A stretch of DNA of 64,000 nucleotides, from the NCBI RefSeq assembly GCF_010015445.1, contig NC_053127.1:31743215-31807214 (forward strand), in the 5' to 3' direction. Shown here in pieces: positions 24,401 through 37,581 of this stretch (positions within the stretch are counted from its first letter, which is position 1; every line of letters starts with the position of its first letter). Under the pieces are notes generated by a model. The model saw only the letters and a list, made by a program, of their open reading frames with translations, did no database searches and was not told the origin of the DNA. The DNA comes from Perca fluviatilis. Taxonomy: Eukaryota; Chordata; Actinopteri; Perciformes; Percidae. The position numbers were made by a program, and so were the translations under genes.

Positions 24401-27400
24401 ACCCGCCAACCCGCCAAATGCGGGTAAAAATGAACTTTGGCGAGTAACACTTTAAAGTTACTTGCCAATTTGGCCGCTGATGAATGAAGCGAAGTGTCTG
24501 TTTCAATCAGGCTGCAATGTGTTTCCAGATTGGTCTGTTTTCTGCCAAGACATTTGGGCAGTTCTGTGTGTCTTTGGCTTGGAATCGTAATCTTTATCTG
24601 GCAAACACTGCTTGTAGACTAGTACTTGTCCTACATTTCATACGAACACTAAGTCGTGACGCGTCAGAAAACCGCTGGCTACGTGGCTACGTGGCTACGA
24701 GCCTAGCGTGCGTGGTATGGGTTACAAGCTACGCAGAAACGGAGAAGGCGAACAGAACAGAGCCAAACAAACCAGAGGAGCCAAAATTAAAGTTAAGCGA
24801 GTTAGGATGAAAACAAACATGTGGCTAGTGGAAAATCTGATTGGCTGGTAACTTTAAAACTCTACCGTGTTGGCTGGTGATCAAATAAGTTCATATAAAG
24901 CCCTGTTTACAATGCTCAGGCTCTCCTGAGAAGCGATTATTAGCTCTGTTTTGGGTGAATTGAAATTCTCCTTCTAGAGGTCCTGACTGTACTCTGTTAC
25001 ACTGAAGAGTTCATTGCAGGTTAAACCAGACTTTAATGACATTACCCGATTAGTTCAAAAATAGAATGTGTTGTGTGAAGTGCGCACTAACCAGATCCTT
25101 AAAAAGTCCTTTCAGCTGTTTGGCCTCATCTTGCAAGCGGAAAGCCATCCTCTTTCTCATCTTGGAGGATGTGCAGATGACCCGCCCCCGCATGATGGCT
25201 CGGACATACTCCACCAGGACCCGCCGGTGCACCTCTCCCACCAGCGTCTGCCAGCCATTCACACAATGAGTCACTGACTGGTTATATATAACCAGTGGTG
25301 GAATGTAACTAAGTACATTTACTCAAGTACTGGACTTAAGTACAAATTTTAAGTACTTGTACTTTTGTCTTTTCTTTTCATGCCACTTTCTACTTCTACT
25401 CCGCTACATTTCAGAGAGAAATATTGGACTTTTTACTCCACTACATTCATCTGTTCCAGCTTTAGTTACTAGTTACTTTACACATTAAGATTCCTGCACA
25501 CAAAACCCATGTAGTTTATAAAATCTGATGTTTGATTCTAAAGTAAACTAGCCACCAATATAACGGACTACAAGTCCAGCTGAGATGATGAGACCATTAA
25601 ACACACAACTGGTTGGATCCTTTACTCTTTCTACAGTGGGAGGAGAGTTCTGCATTGACTACTTTTACTTTTAATACTTGAAGTACATTTTCCTGATGAT
25701 ACTTACATACTTTTACTTAACATTTTCAATGCAGGACTTTTACTTGTAACAGAGTATTTGTACAGTTACTCAAGTAGAGGATCTGAATACTTCTTACACC
25801 GCTGCATATAACCTTTAAGCAAATGCTGCAGAGTACTTAAACATGTTAAACACCACCTCCGATTGAGCTTACCTGGTAAGGCGGAGGGTCCATCCTTCTG
25901 AACTTCTTGAAGTGTTGTTTAATGCTGGCTTCAATGGCCTCAAAGGCCTCTGTGTTGTTCAGCCATTTTCTCTTTATCAGTTTGTCAAAGAAAGGCTGGA
26001 ACAACAACAAGTTCTGATTAACAGAGTGCATTTACTCAAGTAGGCTTACTGTACTTAAATGTACTGTTGAGGTACTTGTACTTCCTTTTTTTTTTTTACT
26101 TAATACTTCTACTCCATTAATCCTTCATTTCAGATATTGTGCTTTTTACTGCACTACATTTATCTGATGGCTGTAATGACTTTGCAGATTCATATTTTAC
26201 ATACAAAACGTGTGATTGTCATAAAGTATGAATCATTCATTTGATTAAACTATATAGAAAGTTACAAGTAGCTCGACATCAAGCTACAACAAAAAAATGC
26301 TGCTTGTACGTTAATGCATATGTAACTGTGATTTAATAATGAAATATATAAGTATTAAAATGCTGCGATGAGTCATTGGGCTGCAGAATGAGTACTTTAT
26401 CAAAAGTTAATTTATCTGATGATTTTTTTACTTGTACTAAAGTATCATTTTGAATGGAAGGCTTTTTTTTCTTTTTTCTTCACAATGCCTTTTTTTCGAG
26501 AGACTCAACTCTGACAACTTTCACTGATAGTGGAATATTTTTACACTGTGGGATTGCTACTTTTACATATGTCACCACTAAAAAGCAAACATACTCCGTG
26601 GATGTGAATTTGAGATATATAAAGATGACTTTGTTTTCACATTTAACCATCTGAGGACAAAAGACGCACCGGCGAGTCCAAGCGATGTTTGACAACACTC
26701 CTACTCAAAAAGTGATGTAACAAAATTTCCATTTAGACATTTAGTTTTCTATTTTATTCATATATTCCGCTACTTTTGTGAACCCAAGACTTCTGTGAAC
26801 TCATTTCAAGCACCAAAACAACTGATTGTCATTTTGTTTTCTCAAGAGATTTGAAAAATTTCAAAAAGCGAACAGCTTTTTGTTCTGAACATTTTGATAT
26901 GGAACACACAAGGATCAGTTATATGCATGACCCTTAAAAGGTGAATTTAAAAAGGAATGTAAAATTCCCCTCAGACCACAGAGGGCATATGCACAGTAGT
27001 TCTATATCCTGGCCATGGCACGGCGAATCTTGATGAAGAGAGACAAGCTTTAAGGCCTGAGATGAGACATTGCTCATGACTTACTCACCCTGATGTGTTC
27101 AAACAGTCTGTCAGTCAGCACCCTCACTGACTGGTTGATGATCCTGTCCAGGGAGGAGTTGGCTCGCTGCACGGACTCCTCGCTGCCCTGTGGGTCGCAC
27201 TGCCTGCAGCGCTCCACTAAGGTTCTACGGGAATACACAGGAGATAATGAAGTTGGACTATCAGCAAATTACTGCAGAAAATGAACATTTTCAGTTGGAT
27301 AATGAATCGTTTGTCTTACCTGAGAGGAGGGCAGCAGTTGACCAGAGCTATGGTCCTGGAAACATATCCGTCCCCTCGGTCTCCAAATTCTGCCTGAGTC

Positions 27401-30400
27401 TCATGAAACATCTCCACCTTCCTCTGGAAACTGGACACATAGAGGTTTTATGAAAACCTGCTGAATGCTAATACAATCTATAAATGAACAATCCTGTCCT
27501 GTGACTGTCCTGTAAAAACACGGGGCATGCCCAAAAGAAACAACTCTGTATTCAAAAGTGTACTCTACTTTGAACCAAGTGTATTGTTTACTACTTGCAC
27601 AACCTATTTAATTATTATAATTATAATTCTGAGTGTTTTACAAGTTTGGTTAAAATGTTTCTCCGACTGCCAGCATATACTCACTTGTAGAGAAAATCAG
27701 CCAGTCCAATGAGACTACAGCGAGCCACTCTCGCACCTAGAAACTGGTTCACAGATGTAGATCTGTCCAAGTCCACCTTCAACCTCTGGAATTGTGAAAG
27801 ACACGAGTCATAAAACATCTGTATCGTAGGCTAAGATGGCATTTATTAAAATCATCTCACAGTGAAAATAACTTGGGACACTGTACCTGGATGACTGAGC
27901 GTGCTAGGTGGGACTGGTACTCCTCTATGTGCAGAGTCTGGGCCCATCGCCTCTCCTCTTCATCCAGAACCTGGATCAGCTCTATTGTCACGTTCTCCTG
28001 AAAATCACAGCGTGAACTTAAAATGCATCTTCTAGGTTGACTTTCTAAAGAACAGCTGTGTGAAAAGAACAGTTTTTACCCTGACGATACTGATGCAGTC
28101 CTGTTCCAGCCTGTCCACTGTGTCTTGGGGCAGAATGGGCTCCAGTGTGGCATAGTTGATGGCGGCGGTTGTGCTAATGGTTCCTAGGACATCCCTGTCA
28201 GGAAATTACAAATCATTACTAAACCCGCAAAATCATCGCTGGATGGGATCATCCAAGACTGTTCTCCAGCGGAAAACGCTCCCATAGCTCGTTTCTTCAA
28301 GCAGCAATTACGACCTATATTTACGTTTATTTACGGCACTCACTAGTGGTCATAGTAATTATGACGGGAGCAAAGCAGGAAGTAAGGTGAAGTATGAGAG
28401 AGCCAAATGTCTGTGTAAGAAGGCAGGTTGGGGTGGAGGATGGGTCAAACGAACACAGGACTTTCACCCAGGAGAGTGAGGTTAGAGCCCGTTGGAAGAT
28501 AAAAGTAAAAGACAAGTTGTTTTTTAACTTTTACGAACATCACGTTCAGCGTCAACGTGTGTAACCGGAAGTGAAGTAACGTCTGATTTTAACCCAAACC
28601 ACGATCTTTTTCTAAACTTCACCAAGTAGTTTTGGTGCCTAAACGTAACCAAACTGCAACCGTTTCACAACATTAGAGACATGTTTAAAGCCGTGAACTT
28701 TGCGGTACGTTCTCTCGTTTAGATATGAGGATGGAAAACGCTCCTGCGGGTTGTATTTGAGGGTAGAAATAAAGGACTCATATCATCGAATGGTTAGGAG
28801 GAGCATTGGAGCATCCCTGTCTAACAAGGTATCCTACCTGTTGTAGATGTTGTAGAACCAGTCCAGTAAAGAATAGACGTCTGTGATCTGCAGCGGGCCG
28901 CTGGTGATGGCCCGAAGACGTTTGGCTACGGCGCGATGGTAACTGTCCACATACACCTGGAAGGCAGCAAACTCCTCTGGGTAAATGGATACAGCATTCC
29001 TCCTGGCTGCATCCAGGTCGTCCACCATTCGACCCCTCAGGCGCTCCAGGTATGAGGCCAACTGGCCCGCCTGAGTGTCTACCTGATGTGGCAGGCTCCA
29101 GTCTGCAGCCTCCATCACAGCCTGCCTCCACTTCATCTTAAGTCGGCGGGGACGATGGCTGGGCTGGATCTGGGGGCCCTCTCGCTCTGGCTTGGTTTCC
29201 TCTTTCAGGGCCCAGGTAGCATCAGCATGCTCCTCCTGTTGGATGACCAGCACCACCAGCCCCAGGTTGGGACCAGCGCTGGGCTGGCGGAGGGACTCCC
29301 GCACCACGTCCCACATCTCCCTCTGCAGAGCCTCATACAGGAGCTCCACATCCTTGGCCTTCCGCAGGCCTGAGTCCAGGGTTGCATTGGACTCGTCTAA
29401 GGATGAGGACGATAAAGGGATCATGCCAGGAGGGGTGCTGGGAGAAAAGGTAGGAGTAAGGGTGGAAGTAGCTGTGGTTGGAATGAGAGACAGCAGCTCA
29501 CACTCTCGCTCCAGCTCCTGAATGTGTGTGTCGGCCAGGAGAAGGTCCCTGTTGTTGACCAACTGTAGGATCTCCAGTACTGTTGGGAGCAAGAAGAGAA
29601 AAGGGCAGCTATGTTTATTTGCAACAGTCACAAAACGGAGGGTTTGACCAACAAACTAGGAAGGGTATGCCTTATGATTATAGAGGTGTGCGTGTGCCTG
29701 ACTGACAAACTGTGTTATTTGTTGCTTATTCTGCACACTCTTCTATTCCTAGCGAGGTTCCCTGTGGAGTATGTGAACAGTAGCTTGGTTGAACTTCTAT
29801 CTAGAGGAACCTGGGGTAGGAGGAAGTGCGGTCATTTCCTCATTTCACAGTCTGGTGGTGATTGAACTCAGTGACTCAGGGATCTGGGGACCTCACGGCC
29901 TCTTTAGAGAGTTGTCTAGGATTGGGAAGATGTACTGCTGAAGCTTGCGCAGGGAGAGAAAAAGTTCTCTAATGTAAGGCAAACTCCTAGCAAAAGACTA
30001 CCAAGATTTCTTCTTGATACATTTTTTTTGGCTTGCTACACCTGATGTTTCTTTGATTATTACCTGAGAGGGGCTCTCTGGTTTTGACCACCGGCTCCTC
30101 CTCCTCTGTTTCCTCCTCTGCCTCCTGGGACGCCTTGTCTGACATGGACTCCCTCTTCAGCTTGCCCAGACTCACCATCCTGAGGAAGGAGGGCCGTCTG
30201 GAAGCCTCCGCCTCGCTGTCCGTGCTCAGGTTTCCGCAGGGCAGGCTCTCTCTGCGCTCCTCTTTACGACGACCTCCTGTAAAGCTGCACAGCATCAACA
30301 GCAGCAACGGAGAACGTGAATGACTTTAAATAAGATACACTCTCGGACAGCGTGATTTGCATGTACAGGAAAGTATTTATGGGACTTGATGTTTGTATTG

Positions 30401-32206
30401 TTCTCTACAGTATGGCTTAGTATGCTTGGAATGCCACATATTCACACATCTGTTAAAGTGTATGCATGATTGTCTGAGTTAAAAATAGTCCCATTGAGTA
30501 AGCACGGCAAGTAATCAACATGCCACTGAAAACAAAAGAGGCTCCGTAGATCAACAAGTTGCTATAGCATATTACATAAGTCCTGAGGAAATAAGCACAC
30601 TATGCTATTCTATCACTGAGCTGCAAGGGAATTTCCATTTGTCCCCCGCTCCTCTGGGACTCAGAGGCTAATTCAGCACACTATTAGAACTCTGTGGTTG
30701 CACTGCCGTTCATAAAGGCATTGACCTCTTTATTGTATAACAGTTTTTCTTTTGAGGTTATGTATTTAATTTGATTTCTGTTGATGTTTTGTGATCTTAT
30801 GTGTTGTTTCGTGTTAGATATAAAAAATATAGATATTATTTTGCTTATTAATCCTGAAAATGTGCTTTGATAAGATAAGATGGCTTTTCTACCATTTTAT
30901 TCTACTTCATCAGGTGATGGATGGACATTATCGTTAAAAAAAAATATTTTATTGTATCAATCACCTAAAAGTTTTCTTGTCCTTTTTTATGATTTCTTTT
31001 CCTTTTCTCTCTTTCTTCACTCTTTAGTTTCTCTCCTCATTCTCTCCTTTTTCATAGAATGTATGTATTTTCTTTTTCATTCATGCCATGTATTGTTGAA
31101 TAATTCTAGGGAACCCAACATGCCATGCCCCTTAAAGGGTTTCCTTTGCATGTCCTTTCTTTACTTAATGTCTCATAAATGTATCATTGTTGTTGTGTTG
31201 TTGTTTTTTCAACAACCGCTTCGGTCCCCCTACAGGTTGGAAGCAGAATTGTCCATTACATTACATTATGCAAGTTTGCCAGATTGGGACGCCTCCGATC
31301 TGTAGTTCGAATGAACTGGACAATGTAACGTAATGGACAATTACACTTCCAACCTGTAGGGGGACTGAAGTGGGAAACGTTACATAGTGTTGCTTTAAGA
31401 AAGGCTTTCCACAGCACCATGTAATAATGCTTTTCCTTTCTTAAATCATGTGGATCTTTAGGGTTTATACAGTATACATTGTATTGTAATAATAATAATA
31501 TCTAAATCATACTTTTTGAAGGGGTTCAATTTTTCTGTGTGCACTCCGCAAGAATGTCATCCACAGCTGCGCTTAAAGTGTTTAACTCTTTATATCAAAA
31601 ATCCAAACCATTCCCACTTCAGAAACACACAACAGCTAAAATCATGTTCCTCCCCACCCCTCCTCACCGGAGCAGGGTCATAATTCCTTCAGAGCCCCTG
31701 CGTAGTCCTTTCCTTTTCTCCCTCTCTGGTGGGAGACTGTTTGAGTTCCCTGGGCTGTAGTGAGGAGAGTTGTTCCCCCACACATTGCGTCCCGATATGC
31801 GCAGCCCCTTTCCCAGCTTCCCGAGGGTTTTGAGGGGCGACACGCCACAGATCCGCTCCAGTGTCCCCCTGAGGGGCTTGCCTTTAGGATTCCCTGCCCC
31901 GTGCCTCTCTGCGTTCACCTCGTTTTCCTCCTCTTCTCCGTCTCGGGAGGACCTGAGCTGAAGGTTGCCCCTGCCCTCCCCCATGATGAGGCCCATGTCC
32001 CCTCCGTTCCTCTCCTCCTCATACAGGTCCACATCCTCGAAGGGGTTTAAGTTCTTGTTCAGATCCTTCAGGTCGTTCAGCTCCTTCAGATCGTTGAGAT
32101 CGTTGAGATCGTTCAGGTCCAGCCGGGGCAGGATCAGTTCCCCGTTCCCTCTGGGGAACTCGTGGCAGCTCTTGGACCGTCCCGGGAGCTTCTTCAGAAT
32201 GGGCAT
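21433..32206 (-). CDS. exoc3l2: exocyst complex component 3-like protein (EXOC3L2-like, Sec6 family)
   Basis: Twelve coding exons join in frame to 932 aa: 32206-31668, 30284-30064, 29579-28838, 28194-28080, 27997-27887, 27785-27685, 27430-27320, 27224-27089, 25995-25873, 25247-25092, 23533-23412, 21754-21433. All introns are GT-AG and phases agree throughout. The ATG has A at -3. Residues 1-254 are low-complexity and basic/acidic, including a DLN repeat and [18 protein letters not shown]. The rest is a helical Sec6 fold: [104 protein letters not shown]. The family comprises EXOC3, EXOC3L1/2/4 and TNFAIP2, linked to vesicle tethering or membrane protrusions. Choice of EXOC3L2 rests on remembered layout and 19q13-like neighbours; EXOC3L4 or TNFAIP2-like is possible. 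No breaks seen. Confidence 0.88.
25292..25807. repeat. dispersed AGTGGTGGAATGTAACTAAG-type repeat in an intron
   Basis: It begins GTGGTGGAATGTAACTAAG and consists of AAGTAC/TACTTTTACT-rich text, ending near CAAGTAGAGGATCTGAATAC. A nearly identical copy is at 50663-51117 in the dlc gene, and a diverged one at 26025-26460. It is a very common fish element. It lies wholly in the intron between the exons at 25995-25873 and 25247-25092, so it does not affect coding. Confidence 0.85.
26025..26460. repeat. diverged copy of the same dispersed repeat
   Basis: TTTACTCAAGTAGGC, GTACTTGTACTTCC, CTTCTACTCC and GTATCATTTTGAATG follow the same order as in 25292-25807, but with many changes. It lies just upstream, on the minus strand, of the 25995-25873 exon. 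Confidence 0.6.
28245..28770. repeat. intronic interspersed repeat
   Basis: The left part matches about 5757-5900 (CAAGCAGCAAT, GACGGGAGCAAAGCAGGAAG). The right part has AACCCAAACCACGATCTTTT and CTAAACGTAACCAAACTGCA, phrases common in fish repeats. GGAAAACGCTCC occurs at both ends in direct orientation. It lies in the intron between the exons at 29579-28838 and 28194-28080. Confidence 0.6.
31215..31375. mobile_element. fold-back MITE in an intron
   Basis: GTCCCCCTACAGGTTGGAAG (from 31224) and its complement CTTCCAACCTGTAGGGGGAC (ending 31365) are arms of an inverted repeat. The arms extend inward through AATTGTCCATTAC against GTAATGGACAATT. The whole can fold into a hairpin with a ~70-bp loop. 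It is a small non-autonomous DNA element in the first coding intron of the exoc3l2-like gene. Confidence 0.8.
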
Positions 32207-34287
32207 GCTTGCACTTGAGATTTTACCAAAACTGCAAAAACAAGGACAATGTCAGATGTAGTCATAACGATCAGTTCTCTATCATATCGAGTCCATCCCT
32301 CCACAGAGTTACATATATACGGGGGAACTGACCCACTGGGGCAGTTGACATGGATATCACTTGAAGACACAACACTACGTGGCCCATGCCAGGGCATGAA
32401 AGGCCCAGGTGTGCATGGCTTCACTTATTAACATTGATTATAATGGTATCCGAGCAACCTTGCCCTGGAGAGATAGTCTCTTCACTCAGAGAACCAAGGT
32501 TACCTTGCAACCGAACATTATAAAAAGGGTGCAACTGATTTTAAAATCAACTTCAGAATTATATTTTTTTTCATTTAACTCAGACACAATCTGGTACTAC
32601 TGTAAAAACACAAGCCATAGGAATCCTGTATGTCAACACTGATAGCACGGATATCTTACAAGATTCCTGGTCCCCGACTCCGTTCTTTTCAGTGCATAGG
32701 AAATTATGAATGAACTTGAACTTATAAAATGTGTTAAACTGTTTCTGGTGGTGCATCAGCCGTCAGACAGTTTATATAACTGGAAGCAAACACATCCGTT
32801 CACATGCTGGTCATGGAATGCACTTCACTTAGCAAATAGGAAATATGTATTCAAAATGCTGCTGCGTTTACACATGCAGAACTACAAGCTTGTATAAATA
32901 TGATATTATTCAGAAACAAATACTACATATAAAAGTAATAGATAATATGTTTTCTTTCTCCTGCTAATTTGGGGAATATGTCTTGTATTTAAAAAAAATA
33001 TCATATAACATTTCTTCCTGAGCCCACCTTTAAGAGAGGGATTTTTAAGATTTCTTTTTTTGAAGAACTTTGTTGTTGTTTAGTCAAAAAAGGACAACTA
33101 AAGAATTTAATACACACACAAAAACAGAAAGTCTCACATTAGCTTCAAATTAAACTTAAAATGCATAATTTTTGTTTTGCATTAATACTGCGTTAGAGAG
33201 GGGTGTCTTCACAGCCAGTATAAACAGGAGGAATGGTTACAGCCACCAATAACTGTTTCAGGGTAAATGTGGGCATGTGAGAACTGGTTTAAATATTATT
33301 ATTTAATATTTGTGTTTGACACTTAGGATCTTGGTTAACACCCAATGCAGAATTAAAGCATTTTAAACACTTATGCCTGCATACTATCCAAATATATAGT
33401 TTCTACTACAGTTTTACTTACTTACTACTAAGTTTTTACATTTAAACAAAATCCATATATTATAGCCTCACTTGATCTATATTTAAATAATCTGCTCCAA
33501 TATGCAATCCTGAAAAGGATCAGGGTTTGGGGAATGCAAATGTGCTCTAAATGTACATATTTGGATTTAAATCATTTCATCAGGAAAATATTATTTTATC
33601 ATTTGTACAGCAAATACTCTGAATTAATGGCCACCTTTTCCCATGTTTGAACATAGCACTCAGCCATTGTGTGTGGTGCTGAAACTATGTGATATCCTCT
33701 CTTCTCACTGTTTATCAGAAGAGTGGAGGACAGGAAAACCCTTGATGGCTGTAAAGGGGTTAACGACCCTTTTTAAAGCAAAAACATTTTTTCTTGAGAA
33801 AACAAAAGGGGATGTGTAGAGAGCAGACATCACTATGGGTGCCTCGTCATTTTAGAAAGGTTGGAACAATTCGGCCCTTATTAAGTTCAAATACATAGTA
33901 ATCTGAAGTCAAACCAGGATGGCGAGAATCTCTCTCAAATGTTTGCTCACTATAACATGTACGATGTGATTTATTCAGATACAAGATCAATCTCTGAAGC
34001 ACACAACAAGGACAACTACGTGTTTACCTAAATCAGTTTCAAACCTATTTCAAGAACACAACAAATGTCCAGGCACCAATTTATGTACGGGTAAAATAGA
34101 CAACTGGAAGAAAAAAAAATCTCCAAACACAATAACTTCTACAGAGAAAGCTAATCATTTGAACATTGACATTAATGAGAATGAGCAACAAATGAACCAA
34201 GCCGTTCTCTCCATGGACCCAAATGAAAATCAAAGCATCCCAATCCAAACTCCAACGCTGTCTGTGAATGCAGAGAATGGCCCTTAC
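32207..34287 (-). other. probable 5' UTR intron of the exoc3l2-like gene
   Basis: A good splice acceptor (TTGTTTTTGCAG) ends at 32232, so 32231-32207 would be 25 nt of 5' UTR before the ATG. A consensus donor CATCAG/GTAAGG on the minus strand ends at 34288. Between them I see AT-rich text, and about 33225-33265 shares AGGAGGAATGGTTACAGCC with the dispersed family at 42815-43200. No other gene. Confidence 0.4.
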
Positions 34288-34640
34288 CTGATGAGATTGC
34301 CTTGCAGTGTTTCAGTACAATGTCATCCTGGAGTGTGCTGGCTGAGCGGGCTGCCAGGCTGTGGTGTGTGTGCATGTGTGTGTGTGTGACTGATGAGTGT
34401 GAGAGCGTGTCCGAAAGTACTCGGAGACTCAAGAGAGCAATGTGGCTGCCTGTGGTTTCCTGACGGGCTCTATTGTGGTGGAAGGTGATATGTTTTCCTG
34501 AGGAAAAGGCCGTCCCCCTCCTGTGCCACCGACCCTCCACCTCCTCTTCACCCCCACACCCGCACCCTGGGGACCCTTCCAATCACACAAAATGCATGAA
34601 CTGTACAGTAGAGGAGGGTAGTGTAGGACAGAGCATTCCC
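34288..34640 (-). other. candidate untranslated first exon and promoter of the exoc3l2-like gene
   Basis: The donor at 34288 is the best one upstream of the coding start. The candidate exon would read back toward 34.5 kb on the minus strand. A GC-richer patch lies at 34500-34575, and a 330-bp TG repeat starts just upstream. I see no clear TATA box. A transcript would be needed to prove the exon. Confidence 0.28.
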
Positions 34641-34677
34641 CCTGCAGTGTTTTATGTTTTTATCAGCTATGCACAAC

Positions 34678-34864
34678 CTGTCTGTGTGTGTGTGTCTGTG
34701 TGTGTGTGTCTGTCTGTGTGTGTGTGTGTGTGTCTGTGTGCATCCGTCTGTCTGTGTGTGTGTGAGTGTGTGTGTGTGTGTGTGCGTGTGTGTGTGTGTG
34801 TGTTTGTGTATGTGTGTATATGTGTGTGTTTGTGTGGTGTGTCTGTCTGTCTGTCTGTGCGTGT

Positions 34865-34917
<53 letters not shown>

Positions 34918-34942
34918 TGTCTGTCTGTGTGTGTGCGCATGC

Positions 34943-34975
<33 letters not shown>

Positions 34976-35011
34976 CGTGCGCGTGCGTGTGTGTGTGTGT
35001 GTGTGTGATTT
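34678..35011. repeat. 330-bp imperfect (TG)n microsatellite
   Basis: Nearly pure TG with interspersed TCTG, GTGCG, GTATG and CATGCG interruptions. It makes long meaningless open frames on both strands (Cys/Val-rich one way, His/Thr-rich the other). It sits immediately upstream of the candidate first exon of the exoc3l2-like gene. Confidence 0.97.
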
Positions 35012-35569
35012 CTGGAACTACAAGGATGATTAAGTGTCCATGGCCTTGAGTCCAAATTCCATTCAGTCACCATCTGCAGTGTCATCTTCCTCAGCGGAAG
35101 ACTTTATGGTGGACTGATCTGAGCTGAAATGACAATCAGCTCTGGTGCTGCTGCCATGTTGTCTATGCTTTACTGCAGAGCTTCAGGGTCACTGTAGCCA
35201 AGGCAGGCCTCTAATGTCTCACAGAGAACAGAACCACTGAAGGATATATGAGAGGAGTGTGTGAGCAAATGACTCAGAGTTGCATTGTGCAATAAAAAAA
35301 AAAAAATAAACCAAAGCAACATGTCAACAAGGTAAGAAACTCTATGGTTAAACATTTCCCGAACATACCTGTAGTCATTGTGGCTCCCCCCTACCACCTA
35401 GTGTACAATCTGGTGTAGGACACGAGGTAGTGTCCCACTCCAGTTCACCTGACTGTTCACACATAACCACAACAGGGTTATTATATGAAACAAAACAAAA
35501 AAAATGAAAATAAGCAGTGAAAAATATTTTTAGTGAACTGAAACAAAATAAAAACTAAAACTAAACTGT
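35012..35569. other. non-coding spacer
   Basis: The minus frame at 35170-35397 has no recognisable family. No repeats or RNA genes were identified. Confidence 0.4.
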
Positions 35570-35760
35570 GGCTGGTTAGCTATGTCGGTAGCGCGGGCGC
35601 ACATGTGCAGAGATTTATTCCTCGACGCAGAAGGTCCAGGGTTCGAGTCTGACCTGTGAGGGTTTTCCTGCACGTCTTCCCTCTCTCTCCCCTTTCATAT
35701 CTCAGCTTTCCTATCAAAAAAAGGCAGAAATTCCTAAAAATACAAATAAAACTGAAACTA
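35570..35760 (+). repeat. tRNA-derived SINE
   Basis: The A box is in TGGTTAGCTATGTCGGTAGCG (about 35573) and the B box in GGGTTCGAGTCTGACC (about 35639). The body phrase CTGCACGTCTTCCCTCTCTC then CCCCTTTCATATCTCAGC and CTATCAAAAAAAGGC is typical of an abundant teleost SINE. The 3' end grades into A-rich text. Confidence 0.8.
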
Positions 35761-35789
35761 TACCGCTGGTTTTAGTTTTAGCACATTCC

Positions 35790-35955
35790 ATCAAAACAAG
35801 TTCCTTCCCGAGGCTATTTAGCAGAGGGACCGGGGCTCACTCCCGGCGCCAAGACGATTGTGATTGGTTTAAAGAAATGCCAATAAACCAGAGCACGTTT
35901 TTCTCCCATCCAAGAATGCTGTGTTGAGTAAGGTCTGGCAATGCGAGACAAATGT
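35790..35955 (-). repeat. dispersed repeat, copy 3 of 3 (inverted)
   Basis: This is the reverse complement of the 16309-16545 family: AAAACAAGTTCCTTCCCGAG at the left, GATTGGTTTAAAGAAATGCC in the middle, AAGGTCTGGCAATGCGAGAC at the right. It follows the SINE directly. Confidence 0.7.
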
Positions 35956-37573
35956 GGTTGGCAACTGTAACCAATGCCTGTACTGTGCATAACGCAGAGT
36001 TACCTATTAATAAGTACACCTACAATTTAATGTAAGCAGGGTCAGTGTGTTTAAAACCACTCATGAGTAACATTTTGGTGTTTAAGTGTGTCAAAATTCT
36101 AAAAATTATGTAATTTTGCACTTGTCTCTTAGAATATGTGCTAGGCATACATGTTCCTAAGTGTGTATTTTCCATACTTTGGGAATGTATTAGGATAAGT
36201 TTATAAAATATGTAAAGTCTGTCGAAAAAACCTAGACAACATGAAAAAGTTCATGACCTGATGATGGATTCACATGAATACGGTCAACTGCTGACTCGTG
36301 TTTGTGGTATTCCTCCAGTGACTTCACATTAAAGGATAGCTTTTAAAACAATAGGCAGGTCCCCATGTGGACGGTAAAACAGTTTGCTTCCTGTTCATAC
36401 TGGCCATTGGAAGTTCCTTTCCTAATGCTCTTCCACTGTTGATGGGGGAGTTGTCTCACTCAGACCGCTGAAGCCTGACATTAACTTCAGATAAACTTTG
36501 GAATATACTGTATTTTTGGACAGAAGGAGGACTGTGTTGTTTTTTTTTGTCCCCAGTCACTTTCATCGGAATCATGTTAGGAAGGGATAGGAAACCAATT
36601 CCATTAGGAAATGTGCAATGTGCATTATGTTAGCTGATCTATAATTCTGGTGAGTTTGAAACACAATGAATAACAAAACATGACAAATTATAATTATTCT
36701 AAATATGTCAACCTGTCAGTAAACTTTCAATAGAAATGTTATTGTTTGGCTCGACTTAATTCATTATTAATTAAACAGGTAGTTAATTCACATACCAAAA
36801 TGTTTAGGACCCCCACAGACAATTATGACTTTAATTTGTTTATGTCCTTCTTTACCTCATTTAAACTTGTTTTAATGAATAATATCCAAAATAGAATATA
36901 TTGATATTGTCAACATATACAGAGGCTTATATAGGTTTTCCTCTTGCATGATACAATATGCTGAAGTCTGCAAGAATTACACGCAACAAAGGATGGATGT
37001 TACTGCTTTGGCATGTTTGCATTTATTGGTTATTGGTTATTGGCTGGTATGGAGGCAGAGGTGGAGCGATGTCTGAATCCAACCAGGGATGTTGTGTCTA
37101 TATGCCGCGTGCTTTAGCCAGTCACATCGTCTCAATCGTGTCAAGGTTCAGGGTGTGCATAAAGCTGTGATGACTGATATGTTTTAGGACGTCTGCCATT
37201 GGCTGATTCAATGTTTGAGGGAAGGCACTGTGGGTAGACATGATTGTAGTCCTTATTATCCAACACTGTGGAGCCACTGCAGTCAGCAGAATCACACCAC
37301 TTCTAAGTCCTACTTTTTACTAAGAATGTTTTTTACTTATAAGTAAATGTTTTAAACCATTTAGACCATTTCTTAGAAGTTGTATAGATAGTTGTCCAGA
37401 TGTTTCATCTAATCAACTACTTAGGGTCCTTCTGCGGTGGAGTGGAGTGTAGTGTGCGGATTTGAAAAAACAGTGGGTGTGAGTTGAACTGAAATTAAAA
37501 GACCGAAGTGGACTACTTCTGGCACTTTCTCCTCTCCGCCATCCTTCTGGGTGTGGAGAAGGAAGACAACATG
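35956..37573. other. intergenic; dispersed repeat fragment at 36340-36610
   Basis: 36340-36610 contains TTAACTTCAGATAAACTTTG, CCTGTTCATACTGGCCATTG and ACAGAAGGAGGACTGTG, the same family as 42815-43200 and the flanks of the 46-bp array. The remainder shows nothing gene-like. Confidence 0.5.
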
Positions 37574-37581
37574 GACATCAT

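Noticed and set aside
34473..35085. Long Cys/Val-rich and His/Thr-rich open frames on both strands
   Set aside because: They are translations of the TG microsatellite.
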